From positions 682,001 to 746,000 of the forward strand of contig CAJQUW010005267.1 of NCBI GenBank assembly GCA_907163375.1: DNA of 64,000 nucleotides. The letters run 5' to 3'. Source of the DNA: Prostheceraeus crozeri (Eukaryota; Platyhelminthes; Polycladida; Euryleptidae). The position numbers and the translations under genes are program-made. The first letter of the stretch is position 1, and each line of letters starts with the position of its first letter. Positions 31,726 to 44,689 of the stretch are shown piece by piece. The notes beneath the pieces were generated by a model. That model had not been told where the DNA came from. It saw only the letters and a list, made by a program, of their open reading frames with translations, and ran no database searches.

Positions 31726-34619
31726 ATGAAAATGAGAAAGACACACAAGAAACGTAGTCAAGCCATCAAGCTCAAAACCCCTCTCAGGATCAGCTTCAGC
31801 AACGTAAGAGGACTGAGGTTCAATTACGACGACATCAACATCTTACTGCAAGGTAAGTCACCAGATCTTCTAGCCCTGTCGGAAACCAGGTTAGATCCCA
31901 GTGTGTCATCAAGCGACGTTACTCCTGATGGATACATATTTCACCGGATGGATAAAGCACCTTGTCATGGTCTTGGAGTCTATGCCAAGACAAGCCTTCC
32001 CTTGAGAAGGCTTTGTAGCTCAGAGGATCCAAGGCATGAGTATCTTGCCTTCATTGCGCCGCTGCAGAAGACCACTCTTCTTCTATTTTTCCTATACCGC
32101 TCTCCATCAACTAATGCGGATATTTTCAATGTTCTTTCGGACAAGATCGATTCTCTTCTACAAGAGTATCCCAGCGCTGAAGTTGCCGTTTTTGGTGACT
32201 TCAACGTGCACAATGTTGACTGGCTTGTGCACTCACGCACCACCGATCTCTCCGGTCAGGCAGCCGAGGATTTCGCTGTCTCTCACAACCTTAGTCAAAT
32301 TGTCACTTGTCCTACCAGAGTGCCTGACCGAGCTGGGGATACTGGATATCTCCTTGACCTGTTTCTCACCTCAAATCCAACTTGTTTTTCACACAAGGTT
32401 ACTTCTCCCCTCGGCACGTCTGATCACTGTGTTATCACAGTTTCTGGCAAACAAGTTTGCTCCACACCGTCTGCACCCTTCCATAGAACAGTTTATCAAT
32501 TCTCCAAAGCAGACTGGTGTGGCTTCCGCACTTTTCTTAGTCAAATTCAAGCTGAGAATTTGATTCTGAGCGAGAACGTCCACAAGTCGGCGCAAGAACT
32601 GACAGAGTGGCTTCAGATAGGGATGTTGGCCTACATCCCTCACCGTACTTTCAAAATGAAGCCTCACTCACAACCTTGGTTTACACCAGAATGTGCAGCT
32701 GCAAGTTGCCAGCGTGACCACTTTTTCCATAAGTATAAGCGTGACAGTAGCGCTGGCAATCTTGAATTGTACAAAACCGCACGTAGACATTGCAAGGAAA
32801 CCATACATCAGGCCAAAAGCCGTTACGCTTTGTATGTACGGAAATCCATTGCTACCCAAAAGCTTGGCTCCAAGGACTTCTGGAGGATTTACAACAGTGT
32901 CACCAATAGGAACAAATCCATCCTCCATCCCAGCACTCCGTCATGCCGAAGTCAGTACTTCTATAGCGACAACCTCAGCAGACAAAGCCGAGCTTCTTTG
33001 CAAAGAGTTTGCGAAGAATTCGTCATTAGACGATGGAGGTAGAATTTCACCTCCAATTCCCATGCGCACTGATGAGACAGTTAGTCCTCCTTCAGTCACA
33101 GTCCGAAACGTCAAAAAGATCATCGCCGGTCTCGATAGCTCTAAGTCTAGTGGACCAGACGGCATCCCGGTTTCGGTCTTCAAGCATCTCTCACCTGAGC
33201 TTTCTCCACTTTTATCTAAACTGTTCAGTAGAAGTGTATCCACCGGTGAGTTTCCCTCTTGTTAGAAAGTAGCTTCCGTGGTTCCAGTTCCAAAGAAAGG
33301 TTCTGACTCATCTCTTCCATCTAGTTACCGTCCTATCAGCCTGCTTCCAATTGCTGGCAAGATTTTTGAAGCAGTGATTAACCAACACATTGTTAACTTC
33401 CTTGAAACTCAGAACCTTCTATCAGAAGAACAGTATGGCTTCAGGCACTCTCGATCAACTGCAGATCTTCTTTCATATGTCACTGAACATGTGAGTCGTG
33501 TCCTTGACAGGCAAGGTGAGACGAGATCAGTTGCCTTGGATATTTCCAAGGCATTCGATAAAGTCTGGCATCAGGGACTCCTTATGAAGCTAAAGTCCTA
33601 TGGAGTTGCTGATCAACTCCACAAACTTCTTGCTTCTTTCCTTAGTGACCGGCAGATATCTGTCGTCTTAGATGGCCAAAAGTCTTCCACCAAGTTTGTC
33701 AATGCAGGAGTTCCTCAAGGGTCAATTTTGGGACCCACTCTTTTTCTGCTGTACATCAACGACCTCCCAGACTGCCTAGTGAGTAAATTGGTGATGTATG
33801 CAGATGACACAACACTCTTCAATTCCAATGAGCGACTCGCTAAAAACACTTAGCAACGTCAGCAGTTATGCGACGTTCTTAATGAAGACTTACGCAGGGT
33901 CTCAGAATGGGGCGCCAATTGGCTTGTTTCCTTCAATCCTTCAAAAACTCAGAGTATTCTGCACTCACGACTTAAAGGAGATGATGATCATAGCATTAAG
34001 ATGTCAGATAATAGGATCAGAGAACAAGATTCCATCTCCTTCCTTGGATTGGCGGTTACGAAAGACTTGTCATGGAAACCGTACATCCAATCCATTAGCA
34101 AGCAGGCAGCTCAACGCATTGGTAGTCTATCGTGCCAGCAGCTATCTTCCACCACATACTGTCTGCTATCTTTACAAGTCCACTATTCGTCCTCTGATGG
34201 AATATTGTTATCTGTGGGCAGGCGCCCCACAAACGCATCTTAACCTCCTTGAACGGGTTGAGAAACGTGTCAAGAATCTCATGGGTGAAAAACTTGCTAG
34301 CAAGTTGCAGCCGCTCTCCGTCAGACGGGATGTTGCTTCACTCAGTCTCTTCTACAGGTACTATTTCGGTAGAAGCAGCTCTGCAGTAAATGAGTGCGTA
34401 CCCAAACCTAAGATCTTCTCCAGAAGCACACGCAGAGCTAATGCACTCACATGTTATAATGTGAGCTTAGAACGCGCACGTACTGTGAGTCGCTCGAAAA
34501 GCTTTTTTGTTCGCACGGCACAGCTTTGGAATCAGCTTCCCCAGACCACTTTCCCTGACCAATACAATCTTGATACTTTCAAGAGGCGTGCGAATAGGTT
34601 TCTGATGGGGGCAGCTTAA
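31726..34619 (+). pseudogene. LINE ORF2: endonuclease plus reverse transcriptase, broken
   Basis: The endonuclease domain opens with RISFSNVRGLRFNYDDINIL and contains ALSETRLD, VFGDFNVHNVDW and the closing TSDHCVITV, the catalytic motifs of APE-like LINE endonucleases (31790-32440). A frame change near 32920 shifts to the frame that carries SGPDGIPVSVF. TAG at 33263-33265 precedes KKGSDSSLPSSYRPISLL. The RT core follows with LDISKAFDKVWH, GVPQGSILGP and YADD (33797-33808). TAG at 33852-33854 and another frame change near 34110 precede the C-terminal region ([12 protein letters not shown], then [13 protein letters not shown]). The final stop is at 34617-34619. Such an ORF would have made the nicking and reverse-transcribing protein; this copy cannot. 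Confidence 0.92.
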
Positions 34620-34689
34620 TCAGATTAGAAGATCTGTTTTTTTTCTTTTATTTATTTAAAATAATACAATTTTTACTTTTAATTGAGTA

Positions 34690-34729
34690 ACCCCTAGCTT
34701 CGTTCATGGCTCATAGCTGTGCTAGGGGT
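34690..34729 (+). other. 3' terminal hairpin of the LINE
   Basis: ACCCCTAGC (34690-34698) pairs perfectly with GCTAGGGGT (34721-34729) around a 22-base loop, about 70 bp after the ORF stop and directly before the A-rich 3' tail. Such 3' stem-loops are recognised by the reverse transcriptase in CR1/L2-type and stringent LINEs. Confidence 0.75.
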
Positions 34730-34745
34730 GAAAATTCAGTAAAAA

Positions 34746-37700
34746 AAATAGAAGTTATCTAAAAATTCTTGAATACATTTGCAGCCACGATGCTGGTATA
34801 TGATAGTGTACAATTTTTGAAGATATCTTTCAAACCCACGTTTTGGACGTAATATGCGACATCTTTAGATAAAGCGCAGAATGCTTTGCAAAATTGATTG
34901 CAGCTTAGAATGGCCTATTCAAATTCATCAGTCTCGAGTAATGTCGAACAGAAGCTTACAGATCACGCCCTACCGGTATTGATCCAATGCCGAGAAGTGA
35001 AACTGTTTCACAACGTTAGGAAAATGAGGGTGAACATTCCCTCCCTGACAAACTGCAAGACCGTAAACAAGTCGAACTTATCAAACAAGTCAGAGCTATG
35101 TTATTAACCGTTAAATCGAGCTTAACTGTTCATGCAATACGTTAACACCCCCCCCCCCCTGAACAGCAGGGTGCGGGGACCTTTGATAACGTGAAAGTGA
35201 TAATTCAATCGGATATGATCTGGTTTCTTCAGGAAGCGAATAGTTGCCTGTTTCGAGTTTTCAGGACTTTAATGACCCTTAAAAGACTGAATAGTTTCTA
35301 TGACGGAATCCAAGGTCACCACCAAAGAGCGGGGAATTTTATGTATTCAATTTACTTAGGTCAATTCAGTGGAAAGTAAGATAGCTCTGACTAGCATGCG
35401 GTATACAGCTTGCACTGTGCTACCGTGCTGCTACATCGTTATGCGATTCCATGCTTGACGAAGACTATTTTAAATAACTGCCCTGATTACACACCACCCG
35501 TTCACATGACATGCATCTGATTTAGGCAACCTACTTATTATCTCCATTAAAGCAGAATCATATAGGTCAGAATTTGAATGAAATAATGATCAGTCATAGG
35601 CTATAAGTAATTACGTACTTAAAGACTAAATTTTTCATTTAACTTCTCTGGAAAGAATATTATGCATTACTTTCAACGTTTCCTAACGCATGTGAGCTGA
35701 GCGTTCAGTGTCATACTGTTCACTCAACGCACTGTGTCATCAGAGAATATTAAATAGCATAGCATTTGCTCAAGCTTGAAAGTTTACTCCTACAACAAAG
35801 ACCAGTAAAACCGCAAAAAATGAAGTTATAATCAAAAAGCGGCTTGGCTCTCGAATAACAACGCACTATTCATGCTGGTTCTAACCATCGAGTTTTGGCT
35901 CTTTCGATACTAAGTCTTCATCGATACTAGAAAGAAAACAATTCATTTGTAGACGGGTGCGTCTACGAGTTGTTCTAGAACAGCTACCCATGTCAGAGGA
36001 CGGTTACTGATACGCCAGGAATGTGTGTATGTGAAGTAGAAAACTGCAACCGTGCGAATCCAAATATCGTGATATTTTAAACAATCATATACTTCAACAT
36101 CAACCATTGTTCATCATTTAGTCGGGTTGTGGGACAAGTGTTTTATCAGCTTACTTTTCCTACGGAACTTCATAGTCAGTGTAACAAGCTGAAGAAATAT
36201 CTGCAGATGCGGTGTATACCATCATCTTCCAAGATGCCTGATCAACAATCCCCCTGCGAAATTACAATGAAATGTTTTGCAAGACAGCAAATATTGTTTC
36301 TATCACGATGGTTTTTTTAATGCTTATAATAACTAATACTGCAATTTCCTGGTTAAGGCATTGTACTGCAAGAACTTATGAAGCCCTACTCAAATGAAAG
36401 AAAATGTCACTGAGATATTGATTTTCGACTACGGAAACATGAAGATAATATATCATGAATGCATCCATTCATGATGAAATATTACATATTTTGGTGGAGA
36501 TGACTTTCAAACATTTCTGAATCTCCTTTAATGCAAAATTGTCCTCAAAATAAGCCATGTGTGACAGCGCATAATGAAAGACAAGACGTCTTAAAATTAT
36601 ATGTACTGATATCATCAAGCAGCATTTTCAGGAGCTAAACCATCTCACAACAGTGAATCAATTATATGCTGCAAGACTGAATTTTGCACTAGCTTCCAGG
36701 AAGCAATGTCTACTCTTATCAAGTTTCTTAATAAGCAAACCAGAAACTGTAAACTTTTCTAGTGTCACAAGTGTGCCAGGCATTTTGTTTAGCTACTCCA
36801 AAACTGAAATACCTTAGATACCGAAAAGTGTGAAATTGTTTGTTAGTCACTAATGAAAATGTACATGCAAGTATTCCTGATGATTAGATTAATGGGAAAA
36901 TTGAAAAGTACGAAGCCTCAACTATTCTTCAAAGCAAATGAGATGAATTTGGAGTGTTGAGAAGTTGTGGCATCGAACATGGATATCAGAAGTAAATTGA
37001 AGTGAAAAATGAACACTAAAGCAGCATTACTTTTCATCGAGACTGTGATCTAGTCTGTTCGAGAGACAGTTTGGAAGCATTATGTAACTTAGCGTTCATC
37101 GCAGCTACATACTGAATTTTTAGAAGTTTAAATCAGATTCATATGCCCATTTCATCAAAATAGGTTGATTCTGAAGAATGACATAATCGGTTGATTAGTT
37201 TGATGTTTTATGGGTCTGCAAAGACCATGCAAGCAGAATTTGTAGTTTTGTGTCTAATCTAAAGAGCGCTTTCTTGCAGAACTGTCCAATACATTGAGAC
37301 AAATCAAACCACAAAGATAAGGTATTTCAAAAATTTTTCCCTCAAAATTTTGACTCTTACATCTGACGTCTGAATTCTACTTACCTCAGTCGATTCTCAG
37401 TTTGTTTCAGAATATTGTCATTAGATGCTAGCAGTCATCCAAGGAACTCCGTATTTTCTACAACTGTAAGTAGAACCCAGTTGGCCATCCAAGTTCTTTC
37501 CAGATAAATCACGCATAGACAGGCGCCATCCGCTAATACCACTTCAGACAGACTCGTGAAAACTTGGGGACCAGGCCCATTAATTCTAGAGATTTTGCCC
37601 ATTAATTCTTTTGCATTTTGCTTAAATTTTTACGCTCCGTTGCTTGTGAATGTTCGAGAACGGTTACCACATTGCATCTTAAGGTTGTGAAATATTCGAG

Positions 37701-38728
37701 GGCCAACAACCACGAAAAAGATATCCTTGAGAAGTTGAGGGTCAGTTCACTAACATCAGAGATACGTTTTTCTCATAAATCACAAATTCTCCGCTCAACG
37801 CATGATACAACCCTGGGGCCGTTCTTTATACATGTCTAGCGCTCTTGTGAATTTGGGGACCGGCCCACGACCACCCCCTGTCAAAAAGATAAGCGTGAAA
37901 ATTGGTGGGCCAGCCCTCGAATGTAAGAGATCACATTTCATGTCATTTCTCGAAGAGGATAGCCACAACTTGACATGGTCATGCATTTTTACTTTCAAAT
38001 AAGCCATTTTCGAACAAAATTGTTGGCCCCATTTTTTCACGTGGTCCACGACTTTTTGACGGGGGGCCCACGACTCTTTTTCTCGCGGGACTGTGTAGTG
38101 GGTATGAATACTACCAAGACTTTTAAATATACAAGAACGTAGACAGAACCGAATTCATCTCAGATAAGAGAAGTCCATTCTTGTGGTGTTCCTGTGGCAA
38201 TAACGACAGTTTTTATTATTAGTGCTGTGCGTTTCTTTTAAACCCTACTAAAATATAAATTACCATCTATCTAGGCTACATGGTGACTCTCACCCACCAT
38301 GGAACCAGTTGATTGGTCGACGCGAACAGGAGCAGGTGCCTAGTAGTAATTTATTGATACCTAAATAAGGAGAACAAAACAATTTATTGATCCTTGGGTA
38401 TCAATCAATTATTATTAATCGGTATAATTACATCTTCAAAAGATACATAAAAACCACATAAACCAATACTTAAAATGATGCGTTTAAAACGTATCATAAC
38501 AGATAAGGAACACATTTTTGCAACTGAAATTTCAAATTGAATAATTGTGCAAGCGTAGGCTTGACATTAGAAATTTACAGATGAGACGATGTGGGCCTGA
38601 TGACCTAAATAACACATTAAAATAATCTCATTTCATCACTAAATTCTCAAAATGAGTAACATTAAGTAAATTATATGATAGTACTAAGTAGAAATTGATC
38701 ATAGTAGACATCATTTATCATGACTCAC
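34746..38728. other. Long interval without a recognisable gene
   Basis: Short ORFs only (for example 34898-35107, 37618-37839), none with family motifs. There is a 12-C run at 35148-35159. At 37560-38080 the phrase GGGGACC(A/G)G(G/C)CC recurs and the composition changes, suggesting an old repeat. No tRNA, promoter or coding exon could be supported. Confidence 0.4.
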
Positions 38729-39275
38729 CATAGGATAGGATCGGTCTATCGGTCTGATGTCGGAAGCACCGGTGAGCGAAGATATATTTCTATCTCTCTT
38801 TTCATATGGATTAATGCCTCATCAGTTGTTGACACAGAATCTGCAAAAGAGGGCGCGAGTATTCAGTAGCAGTAGGCCTCTACTCAGACATTCGGAAAGT
38901 GTAATTTTCAGCATGTAAACCAAAGACTGTGAATAAACTTCATAGTCTTTGATGTAAACATGTTATATAGGCCACATATCGTTTTCGTAAGATGAAATCA
39001 TTGCTGTACATGAGATAACACTGATTGATGTACACTAGATACATAAGCGAATGACGGCTACGGGTAAATAATTCTTGTACACTTCTCTTTAGGCAATATT
39101 TCAATTCGATTAAATCACATTGAAATTAGAATTTACATGAGGCCTGCGTAACCATGATATCTAAGCATGAGACGTGTATGAGAAGTGCTGCTGTAAATTA
39201 AAGAAATACGACTGTAAAAATAGGCATGTTGTTGATTTCCTTTAAGATAAAATATTATGTTTGTAAGTAAAGAAA

Positions 39276-39338
39276 TTTGTTTGTTTTGTTGTGTTTTGTT
39301 TTGTGTTTGTGTTTGTTTTGTTTTGTTTGTTTGTTGTG
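39276..39338 (+). repeat. Simple repeat (TTTG/TTTTG)n
   Basis: About 60 bp of irregular TTTG, TTTTG and TGTTTG units within the intron of the hAT pseudogene. Confidence 0.85.
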
Positions 39339-39713
39339 GAAATAAGTTACTCTTTGGATCTATTATGATATATCTTATGTAATGAATAATCATTATGATA
39401 ATTCATTTATCATCTCAGTGTTATTTAGAATTTTAGATAAGATTATCAGTTTCCTATCAAATTATTCTTGTAATTTCCATTGCGGTCTATAAATCTATTT
39501 ATCAACGTAACGTGTAATGTGACTAAACATGTAGGTATATAGTACCGATATATGAGTTACGTTATGAGAAGAGAATGATTACAAACTTACCCATAGGCTC
39601 TTCATTTTGGCTATGAACAATTTCTGAGAAACAAGAAAATAAGGAGTCATCATTATCGTTTGTAGAATTGTCCACCACCGGTTTATCCATGGCTGGCTGT
39701 TCATTCTCTACTA

Positions 39714-41141
39714 CGAGGGATGTTCAAAAAGTCCGTGCCAAAAGTGTAAATCAACATTTATTTTTGATTTCAACGATATACATGTACTGTGCCTATAATT
39801 CCATATTATTAAGAGCGGAAATATGAAAAGGAAAATCATTTTTCCACATAGTCTCCATTCTTCATCACACATTTTTCAGCTCGATGAAGCCATGTTCGAA
39901 ACGCGCCCTCGAAGAAATCCATCGGTTTCTCGGCGAGAGCATCTTCGAAGGCCGCCTTCAATTCGCTGACATCTTTGAATCGCCTGCCTTTCAGTTGTCG
40001 TTTGATTTGTGGGAATAGATGGGAATCACACGGGGATAAATCAGGACTGTATGGGGGATGAGGCAAGATTTCAAATCCATGCTGAGAGAGGGCTGTGACA
40101 CATTGACGGCTTCTGTGAGCGGGGGCATTGTCATGGTGAAAAAGGGTTCCACGAGAAAGCTTTCCCCGTCTGAACCGTCTCAGAGACTGTCGCAAGTTGG
40201 AGAGGGCAGTTATGTATCGGGATGTGGTCACTGTTTCTCCCTGATTTAGGTATTCAATGTGGATGACACCTTGTCCGTCGTAGAACACAATGGCCATTAC
40301 TTTGGTTCTGATGGACTTCTGCATCAAAGGCTTTATCGGAGGAGATGTTCCTTTGACTCGCCATTCCATGCTCACTTGCTTGGTGGCCGGATCGTAACCG
40401 TATAGCCATGTTTCATCACCGGTTACAATTCTCGAAACGAACTCTTCCGGATTGCGGTCGAACATGTTTATCAGGTGATTGCATAGCTCGATTCTTGTCT
40501 CGCGATGTAGCGAAGTCAATAGCCGCGGCACCCATCTCGCACTAACTTTCGACATGTTCAGATGTTCGTGGAGAATAGTGACAACGGACCCCATACTGAT
40601 GTTGGTTGCTCTGGAGATAACTCGAGTAGTGATCTTAGGATCCTCACTGACCATGTGCTCCACTTCATCGACTTGGTCTTGTGTCGTGGATGTTGATGGC
40701 CGACCATCTCGGTGATCATCTTCGGTTGATTCTCGACCCTCCTTGAATCGCTTGACCCACTTCCTTACAGTGCGTGGTGCCATTGCTTCATCTCCATAGA
40801 CCCCTGCACTAGGTCCGCCGATAGCTCCTCGATGCTTTTGCCAAGCCGAATGTAGAATTTAACGACTGTTCTTTGTTCCTCCATGATTGAAAATGAAAGT
40901 TAGCTGCACAATTGCATCAACAACAACATTTTACAGTTGAGTTGTAAACAATTGCATCAATGATCAGCACTCATCAATCATGAAGTAAACCATGAAATCG
41001 GTGAATGAACCCTTAGCAAGTGCTACAAGGCCAATGGAGATATCTACAATTACGTCAGTACACTGCATCAATAGCGATAACGCGATCAACTCTTTGAATG
41101 GACTGAATTAGTCTTGGCACGAACTTTTTGAACGTCCTCCG
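39714..41141 (-). mobile_element. Mariner element, complete ends
   Basis: 1428 bp. The TIRs are CGAGGGATGTTCAAAAAGTC on the left and CGGAGGACGTTCAAAAAGTT on the right (minus strand), continuing with (C/T)CGTGCCAA. It is flanked by TA on both sides (39712-39713 and 41142-41143), the mariner target duplication. Removing it leaves the hAT coding frame of the surrounding pseudogene continuous, which confirms the borders. The single gene on the minus strand has one frameshift. Confidence 0.93.
39836..40884 (-). pseudogene. Mariner transposase (DD34D), one frameshift near the N-terminus
   Basis: The main frame (39836-40783, 315 residues) holds the end of the paired-type DNA-binding region (APRTVRKWVKRFKEG), the linker WVPRLLT, and the catalytic triad. 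D123 is in VTGDETWLYGY, D218 in FHHDNAPAHRS and D253 in YSPDLSPCDSHLF, with 34 residues between the last two. The true start is probably ATG 40884-40882 (MEEQRTVVKFYIRLGKSIEE), in another frame; the switch lies near 40800-40812. Otherwise the protein is full length, so the copy is young but inactive unless the frame is bypassed. Confidence 0.93.
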
Positions 41142-41646
41142 TAGTACACCTGACGAGGAGTCGAATATTAACTCTGACAGTAACCAAGCCTTTGCATTTC
41201 TCAATTTTCAGTTGTTTTGAAAAAGCTTGCCTTGTAACAGGGATCAATTATAGTGGCAAGAACATACTTTTATTCATTAAAATGTTCAAGTCCGAATCAT
41301 CAAAGAAAGGCGGTCGGAGATGTTTTAACATTTCACTCCGGGTTTTTTGCACCCCTTGGTCATTGCCTCTCTTTGAAAGATACAACTCGAGGGCGACTAT
41401 GCTTGGAATAACACTGCTCAGTGTCGAAACGTCGCTACTCATTTCCTTTGTTAACTCAAAAAGGCTTTAATATATGTAAAAGCGATTCACAAAGTAGCCA
41501 GTCATTTTGGCTGAGTGCTGGAAGGTCAGGATGGTCGATACAATACATTTGTAGTGCTCGCTTGATTTGGACATTTCGATCAACCATAAGATAAGAGGAG
41601 TTCCAGCGAGTTGGAACATCTTGGACGACTTTCAGCTCGGGAATTC

Positions 41647-44026
41647 CTACAGCCTAAGCCTACAATAACCCCAGATAGACCCTACCACTTAACTTCGTAC
41701 CACATGGCCTATGACAGGGTGTCGAACGGAAGGCCAGGATGAATTTCCAGGTATAATTTTGCCAGGTATTCTATCTTTTATCCAAATAAAATCCATATGT
41801 TTCCGTAAACACCTACATAATAACTATGTATTCTACTCAATTGAACTGTGGAAACTGTACTGATACAGTCCCAAAACAATATCGATCAAACATTATAAGT
41901 TGAATAAATAGCCTACAGCTTGTTATTATTCTATATTCCAACTAAGTTGGAATAATAGTCCGTTAGTCGGAATATAGTCCGATAAAATTTCGTAAATCAA
42001 GAGTAGTATAATAATCCTAAGCCGAAAACGTCCCTTTAATGATTTCCTAACATCCAAGTATCTCTACGATACAATATATTTACCTGAATCTACTGTAGCA
42101 ATTAAGATTGATGAAGGCGTTACTTGATGATCTACGATATTAATATATACACTGATACTACACGGTTATACGGTTGTATATTTATACTGCGAATAACTAT
42201 ATTTTAAGTATTTGAAGTAGGTATGTCATCAACAATTGGTTGAGTAGAGGAACTATCTAAATCAAAACAAAATAATCTCATTTATGGAAAGTCGTATTTT
42301 GTTTTCCTGTGTAGTCCTATTCAACTCCTTATCACGAAGAAGCGTTCGACACTCATGCTGACAAAAACATGTATGTTAGGTATAGCACTAAAAATTCATG
42401 AGGACGATCAGGAAAACACCATGTGATAAGCCTAATACACATAAAAATTGACAAAAATAAGACCGAATTCTATAATAACTATAATAACCGGCAACTTTCA
42501 TTTGAAAATAGTTATATCAGCTGATAAATGACTAGCCCCAACGTGCTTTGGGCACCATGAATAGAATTGAAACCAGATATGAAACTAATTTGATTACTCT
42601 AAAGTAAAACAATTATTTTCTGACAAAATTAAATTTGCTCTCCAAATTTGATGAATAGTTTAAATTCATGGTTTTAATCAAGTTTCTTAGTCTTTAGTTT
42701 ATATTATATGTATATTTCTAAGTCTAAGGTGTCTGGCATGAACTGAAAATACAAGAATATATGCATTAAAGAACCAGAAAATATATTAGAATATGCATAT
42801 ATTGAACCACGGAAATCTGACACTCTATAATATTATGTACTATAACGGACATTTGTGTGACAAAAGTACCACGCTACGGGTAAGTGCTGCTATGATGCTT
42901 GGTACCAAAAGGTATGGAGGCGCACAGACATGTTCTACAACATAAAAGAATATATAAATTTATATTCCTACATGTGAAAAAGATTGCGTGACGCATGCGC
43001 CATGAAGTATTGAAATGTTGTATTTATAATTTCAATATTTTGGTGTTCATGTGGTAGAAAATACAAAGATTTTAGTTCACAAAATATGTAATTCCTTCAA
43101 TTTCCTAATTGTTTCAAAGACTAATCAGTGGTCACACATTGCAATTTAACAAGGAATTTGGTTGTTGGATGTCGTACATTCAACGATTCTGTGGTCAGGT
43201 GAATAATAATTACGTACAATAACTTTCTCTTGGGAATAAACCTCACCAGATATAAAATGGATGACCGCGGACATCCTGCAAAACAACGGAGATTCAACGG
43301 ATAAGAAACTTATTTCAACAGATATAAAAAGATAAAATACGGATATCCAGGGATATCCGTGTAGAAAAGAGGATATCCTTTAGATATCCGCATATCCGAC
43401 GGATACTTCTTGCTCGTGGGGTAACAAGGGATTTCAAGAATGATGCTTCTTGATATGTTATCGACCAGATGTTCACGATAGTTAGCAAAAGTTATAAAAA
43501 ATGTTGATCACAACGAAATCCGGTCATCAGTTGATTTAATTCTAATATTTTATATCAAACAAATTTTCGTATCGATAATGGCATTTCGAGACAAATGTTC
43601 CTCATATTCTGAAGCATATGTATCTGAAATTCGAAGCCTGATGTCAAGAGGGATATCCGACTAATGCCATCTTCGCTTTCTGTTAAATTTTTACGATGTG
43701 CTCTCTATCTTCATCATGACTTTTCTTGTTTATCAGAGTGCATCTTAACACATTAACAACTGTGTCTTAGAGAAGAAACCATCCAGGTTGTAAAACGATT
43801 TCAGATTTTCGATGTTAAGCATAAGTTCTCCTAAAACGTTTCAGCTATGAGTCATGAATTAATAACTTTTATTAGGAGTACTGCTTGCTGATGATGATAT
43901 ATCACATCTGGAGCATCTCCTTCAGGTATGCAAGCATCAATTTCAATTCACTATACTATTTTTTATATTCAGAATATTCGAGCATCAATTGGCGATGTAT
44001 GGCTGTTATAATCATCGATTATAATT
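41647..44026. other. AT-rich interval without a gene
   Basis: No coding support on either strand apart from the repeat at 43262-43428. Upstream exons of the hAT pseudogene would be expected here but I could not identify any. Confidence 0.4.
43262..43428 (-). repeat. GGATAT-rich repeat related to 15886-16098
   Basis: On the minus strand it starts TTACCCCACGAGCAAGAAG and continues with alternating GGATATCC/GGATATG blocks to about 43262. The start and the composition match the repeat at 15886. Probably two copies of one short non-autonomous family. Confidence 0.45.
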
Positions 44027-44679
44027 AGGGGAGACCAGGGCAAAGCGGGCATAGTTATCTAAATTTGCGTTTCTCTGCTTTTTTCCATTAAAACTCTTAT
44101 TTTGATGCATGAGGATACAAAAGTATATTTCTGCTGAAAAAATCGAATTAAAATGCAACAGAAAACGAGAAAAGTACACTTTAGTACTTTGTCCACCTGT
44201 CTCACTTTACCCACACATCCGGGGCAAAGTGAGACGGAATACAGGATAATCTAGCGTCAGTAATCACACATATATTTGGCGTCGACACAAGTTGCAGCGA
44301 AGTCCGAACACGACTCGTGACACCATTTGCGGCACAGATTACACTCAATCCAGTCCTCAGTTGGCGGACTTCTGTACTGTTCATCGCAAAAAATGCAAAA
44401 GTATTTTGGTTCTTCAACATTTTTTCTCTTCAAAAAACATTTCTTTTTTGGTTTCTTAGAAGGAAGATCATTTGTAAGTGTTTTTTCATCATCAGCCACA
44501 CTACGAAACTTTCCTTCATCATTGTCGGCAGTTATGACGTACACATTCACAGTCTTTCTCCTCTTTCGAGCACTTTGGGCCATCCTAGCCTTAGGAAGAG
44601 GCGAAACATCATTCAGTGCACTTGAGAAGCTCGGAGTGATATTCTCTTTCTCATTTAATACATATGTTATGTCAATCAC
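44027..44679 (-). pseudogene. Pogo-like transposase C-terminal fragment with PHD-like finger
   Basis: The frame 44257-44679 has a basic Ser/Lys-rich linker and a Cys-rich end, FCIFCDEQYRSPPTEDWIEC then CRKWCHESCSDF, which is the PHD-like finger that closes many animal pogo/Tigger-type transposases. About 40 bp past the stop (minus sense) come GGCAAAGTGAGAC-like sequences, and GGGGAGACCAGGGCAAAGCG at 44029-44048 looks like the element's terminal repeat. The catalytic domain is missing, so this is a 5'-truncated copy. It differs from the finger of the pogo at 46243. Confidence 0.6.
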
Positions 44680-44689
44680 ACGATGGGTA

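Larger units (their letters stand above)
31690..34745 (+). mobile_element. CR1/L2-like non-LTR retrotransposon, mutated
   Basis: About 3 kb with an apurinic-type endonuclease, reverse transcriptase and a 3' untranslated region ending in a stable hairpin plus a short A-rich tail (AATTCAGTAAAAAAAA, 34733-34748). The 5' boundary near 31690 is only estimated; it directly follows the tandem repeats at the Polinton edge. No target-site duplication was identified. The ORF is broken by at least two frame changes and two stops. Clade placement (CR1/L2/Jockey group) rests on endonuclease-RT order, absence of RNase H and the 3' hairpin. Confidence 0.85.
38729..41646 (-). pseudogene. Spliced hAT transposase gene, split by a mariner
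   Basis: Read right to left: from 41646, after an AG acceptor, DVPTRWNSSYLMVDR; then ELTKEMSSDVSTLSSVIPS and MLKHLRPPFFDDSDLNILM; then, after a frame change, ATIIDPCYKASFF; then a mariner insertion (39714-41141); then NDDSLFSCFSEIVHS up to a GTAAGT donor at 39590. After an intron with an acceptor TTTTGCAG, a 112-bp exon (38729-38840) encodes STTDEALIHMKREIEIYL and ends at a GTGAGT donor. The phase matches across the intron. These are the hAT catalytic-domain blocks and the beginning of the dimerisation domain. An exon with its end was not found to the left. Frameshifts and a TAG show decay. ZBED-like host domestication is possible but not supported by the breaks. Confidence 0.75.

Noticed and set aside
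32036..32563. 175-residue plus ORF inside the LINE
   Set aside because: Alternative frame of the endonuclease domain.
35148..35159. C12 run
   Set aside because: Simple homopolymer, no wider context.
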